The notes beneath the pieces were generated by a model. The model was not told the origin of the DNA, did not search any database, and worked only from the letters and a program-made list of their open reading frames with translations. This document shows, one piece after another, positions 8,727 to 18,499 of a stretch of 64,000 nt of DNA. Every line of letters begins with the position of its first letter. The first letter of the stretch is position 1. The translations under genes were made by a program, and so were the position numbers. Source of the stretch: Microthrixaceae bacterium (lineage in GTDB: Bacteria > Actinomycetota > Acidimicrobiia > Acidimicrobiales > Microtrichaceae); NCBI GenBank assembly GCA_027493675.1, contig JAOSKI010000004.1:1-64000 (forward strand), read 5' to 3'.

Positions 8727-9477
8727 GTGACGGAGCGTGATGCGGCAGCGAAGTCCCCAGAAGCAGCCGTCGACCCAGGTGGCTCGGATGCCGATGGCGT
8801 GGTGACGGTCCTGTTCCTGGACTTGGTGCGGTACACGTCGTTGACCGAGATCCATGGCGATTCGATCGCGGCTGATGCCGCCAGTGCCATGGAAGAGGTC
8901 GCGCGAGATTCAATGCGCGCCAGCAGTCGGCTGGTGAAGACTGTCCGGAGACGGCGTGCTCGTCACCGCCGACTCTCCGGGTCTCGGTCTGCTTAGTGCG
9001 TCATTCATCGTGGAAGGTCTCCATGAGTTGGGCAAGGGACTCGATGCCGGGGCAGGCTCGCCCACGGACCGCTGGTGCAGAGAAACGGCGACGTGTTTGG
9101 AACAACTGTCAATTTGGCGGCCCGGCTGGCTGAGTACCCCGAGGCCGGTCGGCTCGCGATGACACGGCCGGTGGCCGAGGCCGCCGGAGAGGCGAACCTC
9201 GGAGTCAGTCCGCGAGGACTGCGGTCGCTGAAAGGATTTCGATCGCCGGTCGAAGTGTTCGTCACCGACCCATGTGTCCACGAAGGTGAGTGGATAACCG
9301 ACCCAGTGTGCGGAATGCGGTTGCCGGGCCGAGGATGCGGTGGCACGGACCACAACGCCCGATGGTTCGGTCGGATTCTGTTCCCAACGGTGCGCACGCC
9401 TGTTCGATGCCGACGTACATGGAGGGGCCTCCCATCACAGACGAGATGTGATGATGAACTCTGCGTTGGACTGCTGA
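8727..9477 (+). CDS. Class III adenylate/guanylate cyclase fused to a YHS metal-binding domain
   Basis: The GTG at 8727 follows a GGGGGAAG ribosome site. The cyclase domain begins VVTVLFLDLVRYTSLTEIHG (first metal-binding Asp in FLD). After a frameshift near 8942 come GDGVLVTADSPGLGLLSASF and, after another near 9068, QRNGDVFGTTVNLAARLAEY and RSLKGFRSPVEVF. In the same frame as the cyclase end is WITDPVCGMRLP, the YHS signature. After a last shift near 9330 the domain finishes with GFCSQRCARLFDAD, the paired Cys of YHS/TRASH zinc or copper sites. A metal-responsive cAMP signal is a reasonable inference; no direct evidence exists. The 3' end overlaps the convergent DUF2752 gene by about 40 bases. 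Confidence 0.8.
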
Positions 9478-9939
9478 ACGGCCCACAACAGGACAACGGC
9501 CGCGGCGAGTCCCAACCAAATGGCTGGAGTAGGCCGGATCCTGATGTTCAACCAGCGACCGGTCAGAGATCCGACGACGGTCCTCAGCAGCCATGTGATC
9601 GCACCACCGATGATGAGGAACGAGGTGGGGTTGTAACGCCAGGCCAGAGAAACGTCTCCACGGGAGGAGTGCGGTGGACCCTCTGGTCAGACCGCATGTG
9701 GGCTCAACCCAACCGAACGAATGGGTTGGCATGGGGGTGTCCCACGGCGTCCCGCCGATGAGGACCAACACCAATCCGAGGGCCAACCCACCGAGGATCG
9801 CGAACGTGACCCATCGGGTCTCGTCGGCCCCACTGATCCAGGCTCGCGCCACAGGTCTCGAGAGGTTGGGCCCCGCCTCGCGAGCATCAGCCGCGTCCAG
9901 GTTCGGCTGGTCGATGCCCACATCGTTTGTTCGTGCCAT
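9435..9939 (-). CDS. DUF2752 membrane protein
   Basis: The ATG at 9939 starts MARTNDVGIDQPNLDAADAR. The first helix is TFAILGGLALGLVLVLIGG; then comes the DUF2752 hallmark VEPTCGLTRGSTALL. After frameshifts near 9665 and 9540 it continues RYNPTSFLIIGGAITWLLRT and ends FIITSRL. The CGLTR motif and the YNP after it mark the family, whose biochemical role is not established. The gene is behind operator site 6, 54 bases upstream, so it belongs to the BlaI group rather than the CsoR group. Confidence 0.75.
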
Positions 9940-9992
9940 TCCGCATTCCAGGTCTCGTCAGCGCCCGATGTTGGGGGACACGCGCCAGTAGT

Positions 9993-10007
9993 ACGACATA
10001 TCGTAGT
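9993..10007. promoter_or_regulatory. BlaI/CopY-type operator, site 6
   Basis: ACGACATATCGTAGT lies upstream of the DUF2752 gene and only 26 bases from a CsoR-like box serving the opposite strand, so the two regulators meet in this divergent promoter. Confidence 0.75.
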
Positions 10008-10033
10008 AGTAGTCCTATCAGTCGTAGGTGCGG

Positions 10034-10058
10034 ATACCCTGTTATCCCCAGGGGGTAT
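10034..10058. promoter_or_regulatory. CsoR-like box before the methyltransferase/copA operon
   Basis: The outer half-sites ATACCC (10034-10039) and GGGTAT (10053-10058) are inverted, and inside them lies TATCCCCAGGGGGTA. G/C-tract palindromes flanked by TA are typical of actinobacterial CsoR operators. It sits 29 bases before the GTG start at 10087. Confidence 0.6.
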
Positions 10059-10086
10059 GCTGCTACCCTGCAGTCAGGAGGCACTC

Positions 10087-10778
10087 GTGGAAGATCGATC
10101 GTCCGTTGTAGAGCGGCATTCTGATGAACGGGAGCAGGCGGCGACCACCCGCCGATACGACCGAGCTGCCGGCGTCTGATGACCTCTACGACCTCCCCGA
10201 TGGATGTCCTGGGCGGAGTGAGAGGCCGTCGCCGTCGTCTTCTGGCACACGCTGAGGGCAGAGTTCTCGAAGTAGGTGGGCACCGGGAGGAACCTCGACC
10301 TCTACCCCGACCGGGTCGATGTCGTAGGCATCGATGTGTCGACCGGGATGCTTGAGCGGGCGCCGTCGCGCAGCGAGGTCTGCAGGTCACGAGTTGGGTT
10401 GACCTGGAGCAGGCAGATGTCCGCGATCTGCCTTTCGAGGACCACTCGTTCGATTCTGCGGTGGCAACCTGTGTGTTCTGTTCGGTGTCGGACCCAGTAC
10501 TTGGGCTGCGGGAGATGTCACGAGTCGTGAAGCCTGGCGGCAAGGTGCTGCTGTTGGAGCACGTGCGCCCCCGCCTGAGCGCGTTGGGTTGGCTCTTCGA
10601 CGTCCTCAATCCGCTCGTTCGGCGGACCCTCGGGCCCAACATCAATCGTCGGACAGAGCAGAACGTCGCCGCCGCAGGCCTTCAGACGATCGATGTCCGC
10701 CGTCGCGGCGTGTGGCGAGAGATCATCGCCCAGCCCGCGCCCGGCGGCTGTCATGGGAACGACCAAGGAGCTCGATGA
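10087..10778 (+). CDS. Class I SAM-dependent methyltransferase (UbiE/PmtA-like)
   Basis: The GTG at 10087 follows AGGAGG. Reads MEDRSSVVERHSDERE, then YDLYDLPMDVLGGVRGRRRR, motif I EVGVGTGRNL, VVGIDVSTGMLERA, VRDLPFEDHSFDSAVATCV, FCSVSDPVLGLREMSRVVK and PGGKVLLLEHVRPRL. Frameshifts near 10175, 10270, 10375 and 10425 are bridged. The pattern resembles small methyltransferases that often precede copper ATPase genes in actinobacteria; the acceptor is unknown. Its stop overlaps the ATPase start (ATGA), so the two are translationally coupled. The CsoR-like box upstream suggests copper induction. Confidence 0.75.
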
Positions 10779-13583
10779 TGGATGTCACCCAGATCGCCGT
10801 CGCAGCGGTTGGAGCAACGTTTGCGGGCTTCCTGTTGTGGTTCTTCTTCGGACCCAAACAGGCCCGAACTGCTGAGATCCGCGCTGGTGTGCAGGAGATC
10901 GAAGTCACGGTGAAGGGCGGATACTCGCCTGATGTGATCCGGAGTTCGCGAGGGTGTTCCCCTGCGACTCGTGTTCGATCGTCAGGAGGCTGGCGACTGC
11001 ACCCTCACGCGCCGTCTTCGCCGACTTCGGTGTGTCGAAATCTCTTCCGGCCTACGGCACGGCCACTCTGGAGTTCACACCCGATCGAACGGGTGAGTTC
11101 ACTTTCACCTGTGGAATGAACATGGTGCACGGAACGCTCATCGTCGAACCCGCCGAACAGGTCGCTGCTTCCGATGAAGCCGACCGATCGGCACAGGTCG
11201 CCGTGGGGGAGAGCATGGCCGGCGATCACGTGTTCGCCGAAGCCGTTGGGGTCGGGCCGGCGCAGAGCCACACAATCGATACCCAACGGGCCGAATTCCG
11301 CATTGCCGGCGATGGCGTCTCGTGCGCATCCTGTGTCTCCAACATCGAATCCATCCTCGATCGGCTACCGGGCGTCGACCGGGTCGATGCGAACTTTGCC
11401 TCGGAGCGGGCGACGGTCGAATTCGATCCGGAACGCCACTGACGTCGAGGAGATCCAGGAGGTCGCTGCTGCCGGCGGCTATCGACTCGTGCTGCGTGAC
11501 CAGCCGGGATCCACATCTACCGAGGATGACGAGTCCGAGGCGCCGGGCGGAGATGGCCGACCTCTCGCGAAGAGTGCTCGTGGGCACCGTGCTTTCCCTG
11601 CCCGTGGTGGTGGCAGTGATGGCGGCCGACCTGTTCTCGGCGGCCTGGGTGCCCGAGGTGCTCTTGAACCGGTGGGTGCAGCTGGTGCTGATCACACCGG
11701 TGATGTTCTGGGCCGGCTGGCCGATACACCGCACAGGATGGCAGGCGCTGCGGCATCGCACTGCCGACATGAACAGCCTCATCACCGTCGGCACCAGCGC
11801 TGCGTTCGGATACAGCTTGCTCGTCACCGTCGCGCCAGCGCTTGTGCCAGCCGATGTTCGCCAGGTGTACTACGAAGCCGTAGGCGTCATTATCACGCTG
11901 ATCCTGTTGGGACGGCTGCTCGAAGCCCGCGCGAAGGCGGGAACCGGCGAGGCGATCCGCAAGCTCATCGGCCTCCAGGCACGCACTGCGACCGTCGTGC
12001 GCGATGGCAAAGAGACCCAGGTTCCCATCGAGGACGTGAACCCCGGCGATGTCATCGTCGTGCGCCCCGGCGAGAAGGTACCGGTCGACGGAGTCACTAC
12101 CGACGGCAAGTCCTCTGTCGACGAATCGATGGTCACCGGCGAGTCGATTCCGGTCACCAAGACTGCGGGCGACACCGTCATAGGAGCGACGATCAACCAG
12201 ACCGGTTCGTTCCGGTTCGAGGCAACCAACGTCGGTTCCGACACGATGCTGGCCCAGATCATCCTTGTTGGTGGAGCAGGCTCAGGGCTCCAAGGCCCCG
12301 ATCCAGCGCCTAGCGGATGTGGTCTCGTCCTACTTCGTCCCTGCTGTCATGTTGATCGCCGTAGCGACCTTCGTCACCTGGTTCACCGTCGGGCCGGAAC
12401 CGGCACTGACCTAGCCCTGGTACGCAGCGGTCTCGGTGCTGATCATCGCATGCCCGTGCGCCCTCGGTCTGGCCACGCCACAGTCGATCATGGTGGCGAC
12501 CGGCAAAGGGGCCGAGAACGGCATACTCATCCGCTCGGCGGAGTCGCTGGAGACCGCTCACAAGCTGGACACGATCGTCTTGGACAAGACCGGAACGGTC
12601 ACACGGGGCGAACCGTCCCTTACTGATGTGGTCGGTGCCGCCGGTGTCGACGAGAACCACACATGTTGCGGCTAGTCGCATCGGCCGAGCAGTCCTCCGA
12701 GCATCCCTGGCGAAAGCGATCGTCGAAGGGGCGCATGACCGCGAACCCACCTCGCAGACCCAACGGACTTCGACTCGATCACAGGCGGTGGAATCAGGCA
12801 GTCGCGGAGGGGGGAAGTGTTCTGCTGGCAACCTACGGTTGCTCGAGGACGCAGAAATCAACACCAGTGAACTCCCCTGAAGTGTCTGACCGACGGCCGA
12901 GGAGGGCAAGACGCCGATGCTCGTGGCCATTGACGGAGAGAGCGCGGGAGTGATCGCCGTAGCCGACACCTGAAGCCGGACTCGACAGCCGCGATCACTG
13001 CGTTGAAGAAGCCTGACGTGACATAGTCATGATCACCGGCGACAACGAGCGCACCGCGAACGCGATAGGCCGCCAGGTCGGTATCGACAGGGTGCTGGCC
13101 GAAGCGCGACCCGGAACACAAGGCGCTCGGAGGTGCGTCGGCTGCAGGACGACGGTGGAACCATCGCCATGGTCGGCGACGGAATCAACGATGCTCCTGC
13201 ACTCGCCCAGGCGGACGTCGGTTTCGCGATCGGCACGGGAACCGATGTTGGGATCGAGTCCTCCGACATCACGCTGATATCGGGCTCTGCTGTAGGGCGC
13301 CGTGACCGCGATCGGGCTAAGCCGGTCGACGATGCGCAACATCCGCCAGAACCTCTTCCTGGCTTTCGTCTACAACGGCATTGGCATACCGATCGCAGCA
13401 GGTGTTCTCTACCCGTTCATCGGAGTTCAGCTGAGTCCGATGATTGCAGCGGCAGCCATGGCTGCCAGCAGCCTCTCGGTCGTCACGAACGCCAACCGGC
13501 TCCGACGTTGGCAACCGAGGCGACTGGATATAGGTGAACCCGCGGAGTCCGAGGATGTCGAGCGGGTGTCCCAGCCGGCCTGA
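10775..13583 (+). CDS. copA: Copper-translocating P-type ATPase with N-terminal cupredoxin domain
   Basis: P1B-type ATPase. It begins with a membrane anchor ([19 protein letters not shown]) and a cupredoxin-like domain ending [20 protein letters not shown]. Next come a heavy-metal-associated domain with CxxC ([15 protein letters not shown]), the actuator TGES within [12 protein letters not shown], the intramembrane copper motif CPC ([13 protein letters not shown]), the phosphorylation site DKTGT, and the hinge [20 protein letters not shown]. The end is [11 protein letters not shown], the conserved third metal-site region. At least nine frameshifts and an in-frame TAG at 12412 interrupt it; the stretch 12660-13030 (nucleotide-binding domain) is worst. 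It exports cuprous ion. Either heavily mis-sequenced or decaying; the family is certain. Confidence 0.9.
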
Positions 13584-13609
13584 ACGCGCAACACACATGG
13601 GCATCAGAT

Positions 13610-13860
13610 GGTTGCACCGGCAGGACGTCATGCATTGGGTGGGCCGCTGCATACCGGGCAGAACATGCCCGAACTCCTCCGAACTTCGCTACCGACGCCG
13701 GTGCTATTGGACAGATGTATTTTTCACTGTCGTGGCAACTGTCGTCGCGGCAGTCCTACTTATGAACAGGCCACCACTGCGGATCTTTGCCATCGGGGGT
13801 CGGGGGTGACGGTCTTCTCGTTGATGGGCCTGGGTGAACGATCCACTGATAGCCGCCACC
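13610..13860 (+). other. Interval with a possible membrane-protein remnant
   Basis: Between copA and the convergent methyltransferase remnant. One frame gives FFTVVATVVAAVLLMNRPPL and then RIFAIGG, and a neighbouring frame gives VTVFSLMGLGE, which together look like a short membrane protein broken by frameshifts. No start, ribosome site or known family was recognised. Confidence 0.25.
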
Positions 13861-14226
13861 TCACGCCTGGATGGCGACGCCTATTACGAAGTCGCCGAAG
13901 AAGCGCTCGACGGATCCCAGCGGCCGGAGGCCAATCTGAGTCGAGTTCCTCGATGAGACGTTCGGGAGTGAACCGATTCTCAGGTGGGTGGTCGAGAAAG
14001 GTCCGGTAGCTCCACCGGTCGAGAGCGTGTTTGGTGAGACCGAGGCCGCATCGAAGCGCCGCAGGATCTGTTGCGTACCGATGCCTCTACCGCACCCAAT
14101 CTCAATCACCTGTCCACCGTACGTAGACCCTCCGATATCCCGCAGGAGGGGAACCTCGTACCATCGTTGGGCCGCAGAACGGATCGGGTTGTTCATCAAC
14201 GCCTTCTCGACGGCGTTGAGCTTCAT
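13861..14226 (-). pseudogene. SAM methyltransferase with internal deletion
   Basis: N-terminus intact: MKLNAVEKALMNNPIRSAAQ, then YEVPLLRDIGGSTYGGQVIE and motif I IEIGCGRGIGTQQILRRFDA. Directly after ASV the sequence jumps to KHALDRWSYRTFLDHPPENR and RFTPERLIEELDS, in a second frame, which in this family belong after the whole catalytic core. The end RFFGDFVIGVAIQA is the normal C-terminus. So roughly 90 residues (motifs II to IV) are missing and the product cannot be active. The ATG overlaps the csoR stop (ATGA), showing it once formed an operon with csoR. Confidence 0.75.
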
Positions 14227-14503
14227 GAACGAAGAAGGCGTTCGATGGCGGCAACCGCCTCGTCAACCTTCTCGTCACCCTGCTCAGGACTCTCTGCGCT
14301 CGCCTCGAGGACGCAGTGACGGATGTGCTCGTCGAGCAGACCCAGACCGACACCCTGCAGCGACTGGTCACCGAGGACACCTGGGTCAGCACATCGATGC
14401 AATACGTGTCCTCCTCGACGAGGCGCTGCAGCCCGCGGACCTGCCCCTCGATTCGGCGCAGCCGCCTGATGTAGTCATCCTTGGAGATCGAGTATCCTGG
14501 CAT
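14223..14503 (-). CDS. csoR: CsoR-family copper-sensing repressor
   Basis: About 94 residues. The start MPGYSISKDDYIRRLRRIEG continues QVRGLQRLVEEDTYCIDVLT, the classic CsoR/RcnR N-terminus with the first copper ligand Cys in YCIDVLTQ. After a frameshift near 14365 the second helix reads LDEHIRHCVLEA, giving the His and Cys ligands, so the Cys-His-Cys triad of copper sensors is complete. The end is DEAVAAIERLLRS. It forms an operon with the methyltransferase remnant, and a C-tract box overlaps its start codon, consistent with autoregulation. It probably controls copA, copZ and possibly the CopC-CopD gene. Confidence 0.9.
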
Positions 14504-14517
14504 AGGGCTAGGGGTAT
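14502..14517. promoter_or_regulatory. CsoR-like box at the csoR start
   Basis: On the minus strand this reads ATACCCCTAGCCCTAT. The ends ATA/TAT are inverted but both C-tracts are on the same strand, as in the box at 17629-17645. It overlaps the csoR start codon. Confidence 0.5.
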
Positions 14518-14739
14518 CCTATCGCCGCTGGACGCCCAACGCACCTCACAGCGAACGTGTCGAGGCCATTTGGAAGTGACTGCCTCCACGGATCAAGCTA
14601 CGACAGCCTGTAGCGTCAAGTTCGCTCCTTCTCTGTGAGCGATTCTCCTTTCCGTCCCGATGGCCTCTCTCCGCGGTCGCCTCGAACACGACAGGACCGA
14701 ATGCAACTGACAGCACGACAGCGTGAACGAGGCGTTCCG

Positions 14740-16334
14740 ATGTCTCGAGACCTACTTCAGACTCGGTTGGAGCGACAGCCTCGCAGGACGGGCGCACTGC
14801 GCGTCTGCTTGTCCCTTTCACTCACGGTTGGGCTGGTCGTGGGTGTTGCGACCCGGCTGGCGCCCATACCGTGCTCGAATCGTCCGACCCATCGGATGGC
14901 GAAGAAGTGCAGGGACCTGTCACCGAGATCACGATCGTGTTCTCTGCTGAAGCCGAACCCGCCGGGGACGGCTTCGAGGTCTTGGAGGAGTCGGGTGTCG
15001 TCCGGGCCCCAACGGCGGCTGAAAGCAGCGACGGCCGTACGTGGAGGCTGTCTTTCGATCCGGCGCTGGAAGCCGGCGCCATCGGTGTTCGCTGGAACGC
15101 TGCAGCCCCGACGCCCACCCGATCAGCGGCACCTTCTCTTTCACGAGTATCAGCGGAGCTGAGGCACCGGCAGCATCGGCTGAGCAACAAGATGCATCCG
15201 CGACCGCACAAGAGCCTTCGGTGGAAGACCAACCCGAACCGACGACGGAAGCACCCGCAGTCGAATCGCTCGACTCATTCCTCGCTTCCGAAACGCAGGG
15301 CCCGGGCTGGGCAGACCGGCTGGGGAGCATCGGGCGCATCCTTACCATGGTCGGCGTGCTGTTCGGGGTAGGCGTTGGTCTTTGCTGTGACCTCACTGCG
15401 CGGTTCTCGGCGCGAGGTGGGTGGTGTCGTCTACTGGGTCCGCCGAAGCGGTCTGCTCGTCGTGCTCGGCGCGGTGGCTGAGCTGGTCGGAGCGCTCGGC
15501 GTTGAGGCTGCTGGGGACATGTGGAACATGTGGAGCCCGACCGTCTTGTCCGCAGTGCTGCTGGGTTCGACTGGCATTGCGATCGGCCTTCGAGTTCTTG
15601 GTGGGGTGGGCCTGGTGATGGGGCCCAAGATGGCTGTGGCCCCAGCAGAGCACGTGGCGGATCCGGTCCTGAGTCTGCGGGGACTCACGCGGGTAGCAGC
15701 TGGTTCTGGTTCGACGTCGAACCTCGATTCGCTGGAAGTGCAGGTCACCGATGAGCCTGAACCCTCGGTGCATCGGACCGGCGAGTGGGCATTGCCCCCT
15801 GCCGGGTGTATTGAGCGTTCCTCGGCGGCGCTGTGCTGCTGATGTCGTTCGCGTTCGACGGTCACACAGTCGCCAACGGGAACCGACTACTGATGGCGGT
15901 CGCCGATGTCCTGCATGTTGGGGCGGGGGCGGTCTGGTTGGGCGGTGTGGTGACGCTGACGTGCCTTCTATGGGGTCGGCACCGTCGCGGGCGTGATCTC
16001 GAAGCGCTGCCTCTGGTGATTCGATTCTCGGTCGTGGCATCGGTTGCGCTCGTCGTGGTCGGAGTCGCCGGAGTTGCGATGGCGGTGATGATCCTCGACG
16101 CGCGCCTTCACAGCTGTGGGCCACACCGTGGGGTCGGCTGTTGCTGTGGAAAACGCTGTTCGTGGTGCTCGCCGCCGCCGGCGGCGCCTACAACCACCGT
16201 GTGCTCGTTCCGCAGCTGAAAGCCGAGCCGACGAGGGGACATCGCAGATGCTGCGGGCCGTGGTCACAGGCGAGTCGGTAGCGCTGATCGTGGTCGCGAT
16301 TCTCACTGCGTTCCTCGTCGCTGCCAGCACCTGA
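14740..16334 (+). CDS. CopC-CopD fusion, copper-binding and copper-uptake protein
   Basis: The ATG at 14740 starts MSRDLLQTRLERQPRRTGAL and a signal helix (VCLSLSLTVGLVVGVA). The CopC domain follows: AHTVLESSDPSDGEEVQGPV with the N-terminal His expected after cleavage, then RWNAAAPDAHPISGTFSFT with the second His. An Ala/Glu/Pro-rich linker leads to the membrane CopD domain with several helices, including VADVLHVGAGAVWLGGVVTL, and AYNHRVLVPQLKAE. The end is VALIVVAILTAFLVAAST. Frameshifts occur near 14865, 15105, 15375, 15810, 16105 and 16235. CopC-CopD (YcnJ-like) proteins bind periplasmic copper and move it inward. It is divergent from csoR, with a 236-base gap. Confidence 0.85.
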
Positions 16335-16348
16335 GAGACCGCTGTCCC

Positions 16349-17356
16349 TCAGCGGTCGTTGCTGGCCACTATGGCTGGTGCGTCGTCGCTGCACAGGAGG
16401 TGCGGCAGAAGGAACGGCTGTGAGGCGACAAGCGTGTGATCTGCACCCTCGACGCGCGACACGCGAACGGAATCGAGGTGGGCGGTGGCTGACTTCACGA
16501 AATCGGGGTCACCGATGTGATCTTCTGTCCCCCAGATGAGCTCTGTGTGTATGCCTCTGTCGTCGAGCTCTTCCAGCAGGTCGATCCATGGTGTTTCGAT
16601 TACCTGCTCGGTGAGGGTGAGCCGGTATGCGGGCCATGTATGCAGGCTGGCCTGGCGGGCAACCTGCACCGGCCATCGAGGCGCAGTTGCGGCAGCGATC
16701 CAGCCGCTCAGCGTTCGGTGGGAACAGTTGAACCGGCAGGCAGACTTCGCGATTCGCTCGTCGATAAACAGCGAGTGAGCCATTGGACCCATGGCACCGA
16801 TTGCTTCTCGGGCTGCGGTTCTGATGACCACATCGGCGCTCCGATGCACACGATTGGATGCACACGGCTCGGATGGGCCCCTGCCCAGCGGGAGAGCCAG
16901 AGCACTGCCCATCGAGTGCGCTCCGATCAGCAGGGGAGTGGAGCCGTCCAAGTGTTCCACGGCTCCTGACAACGCCTCGAGGTGATCAGCGGACTCCGAG
17001 GCGCGCTGGATCCTTCGTCCAGCGAACGACCGAATCCTGCGAGGTCGGGCACGGCCACCTCGTGGTCGACCGCCAGGATGTCAGGCGATCGCCCGAACAC
17101 GTCGCCAGTGGCCACCAGACCGTGCAACAGCAACGCAGTTCCGGGTCCCGTTCCACCGAGCTTGCACGACAGACGTCCGATCTGTCGGATCGGGAGCTCC
17201 GATTGTTCCCAGGCTCGCACCGCAGGTGAGCGCAGGAGTCGGGCTACCCATCCACCCGTGGCTGCGGCGACAGAGAGCCCAGTAATGGCGGCCCAGGGCT
17301 TCACGGACCCAGTCGATGAGAGCGAATGGGTCCGAGAAAGCCGTACCCTGAGTCAT
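16349..17356 (-). CDS. Alpha/beta hydrolase
   Basis: The ATG at 17356 overlaps the copZ stop (ATGA). Reads MTQGTAFSDPFALIDWVREA, then after a frameshift near 17290 a helix AAITGLSVAAATGGWVARLL and the hydrolase core: GTALLLHGLVATGDVF (oxyanion HG), VAVPDLAGFGRSLD, and after a second shift near 17000 LLIGAHSMGSALAL with the nucleophile Ser in HSMGS. The third part has ELIWGTEDHIGDPDFV (acid) and VEGADHTLVASQP (His). The catalytic triad is therefore present, but the substrate is unknown. Its coupling to copZ puts it in the copper regulon. Confidence 0.75.
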
Positions 17357-17550
17357 GCGACCTCGTAGCCGGCGGCCGAGATGGCCTGTTCCACCTCATT
17401 CGCCTGGACGTCACCTGTGACCCGGACGGTCCTGTCGTCCACGCTGACCTCAACGGCCTCAACGGCTGCTAGCTGGCCGACCTCAGACTCGATCGCGGCC
17501 TTGCAGTGGTCGCATGAGACCTCAGGTACGTGGAAGGTCTGGTTGGACAT
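17353..17550 (-). CDS. copZ: CopZ-like copper chaperone (HMA domain)
   Basis: 65 residues, intact: MSNQTFHVPEVSCDHCKAAI, then a ferredoxin-like fold ending AISAAGYEVA. The metal motif is CDHC, with the usual spacing from the start. Such proteins carry cuprous ion in the cytoplasm to the ATPase and to CsoR. A C-tract CsoR-like box lies about 80 bases upstream. The stop overlaps the start of the hydrolase. A His inside CxxC is found in several chaperones and may tune affinity. The substrate is assigned by context with csoR and copA. Confidence 0.85.
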   Translation of the reverse strand: MSNQTFHVPEVSCDHCKAAIESEVGQLAAVEAVEVSVDDRTVRVTGDVQANEVEQAISAAGYEVA

Positions 17551-17628
17551 GGTTCGGATTCTCCCTGTCGACCGATAGAAGGCCGTGGATTGGTGGTGCC
17601 GCACTTGCTCGCGTACGCCAATCGTACT

Positions 17629-17645
17629 ATACCCCCACCCCCTAT
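17629..17645. promoter_or_regulatory. CsoR-like C-tract box
   Basis: ATACCCCCACCCCCTAT lies between copZ (minus) and the divergent hydrolase-like gene (plus). As at 14502, ATA/TAT ends flank two same-strand C-tracts. Confidence 0.55.
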
Positions 17646-17703
17646 ATGCTATCCTCGCGCTTGGGTCGTAGACGACACATGGCTGACGGCGGAGGCGATT
17701 GCC

Positions 17704-18481
17704 TTGACACTGACGACTGAACGCATTCAATGGACTGTGCGCGCGTCGAAGCCTTTGCTGAAGCGGTCACTTCGTCGCCATCTTAAGGGCAGAGTGATCG
17801 ACCCCGACGACGAATCTCGTGGCCGGTTTCCTGGTTCGCAAGTCCGACCGCGTCGCCGATCGTTTCATGGACGAGATGGACGAGCAGTGGGAGATCGCGC
17901 CGATCGAGCGCTTTCCGACGGTCGGCACCCAGTTGAACGTCGTTCTTACCGCGATGACGATCTCGCTCTATCGGGCTCTCATCCACGAGAACGTGCCGCC
18001 GGATCACGCAGCGGAGCTGACCGCAGACATCGTCTGGCACTTCTACGCGCTCGGTGGTCGAGTCGTGCACGGTCTGGCTGGTGTCCGGACGCAGGAACCT
18101 CATCGGCGAATGGTGACCGCTCTGCGCATGCTGCTGCGCTTCCCCTTCGGATCTCCAGGTCGACCTGCGTATGAAGTGGAGGTCGGTGACCTAGACGGGA
18201 AGTTCCTCACGACGTGGACCTGGTGCCCTCCACAGGCCTACGTGCGAGAGCTGATCGAGGCACAAGGGGACCGAGGCGAGCTCGCAGTGTTCCGTCGCAG
18301 CTGGTGCGCGTTCGACTGGGCATTCAACGATCTGCTCGCGGGAGGTTCCGGCTGCTACCAACGGCCCCACACGATGTCTGACGGGGACCCGTACTGCGAC
18401 ATGACCTGGCAGGTCGTCGACGCTCCGCGTCGGCGTGTGCTGGTCGAGGAGCGGACCGGCAATACCTCTGCCGCCGAATAG
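17704..18481 (+). CDS. L-2-amino-thiazoline-4-carboxylic acid hydrolase family protein
   Basis: The first part reads LTTERIQWTVRASKPLLKRS, then LRRHLKGRVIDPDDE. After a frameshift near 17815 it continues intact from FLVRKSDRVADRFMDEMDEQ to RVLVEERTGNTSAAE. Near the end, SWCAFDWAFNDLLAGGSGCY and TMSDGDPYCDMTW match the conserved Cys/Asp pattern of PF14196-type proteins. The family is named after an enzyme opening a thiazoline ring to cysteine, though most members are uncharacterised. The start is uncertain: 17704 is a TTG, and an ATG at 17680 lies in another frame. It is divergent from copZ across a CsoR-like box, so it may be copper-induced. Confidence 0.6.
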
Positions 18482-18499
18482 TGGCTGATCGCTCCAAAT

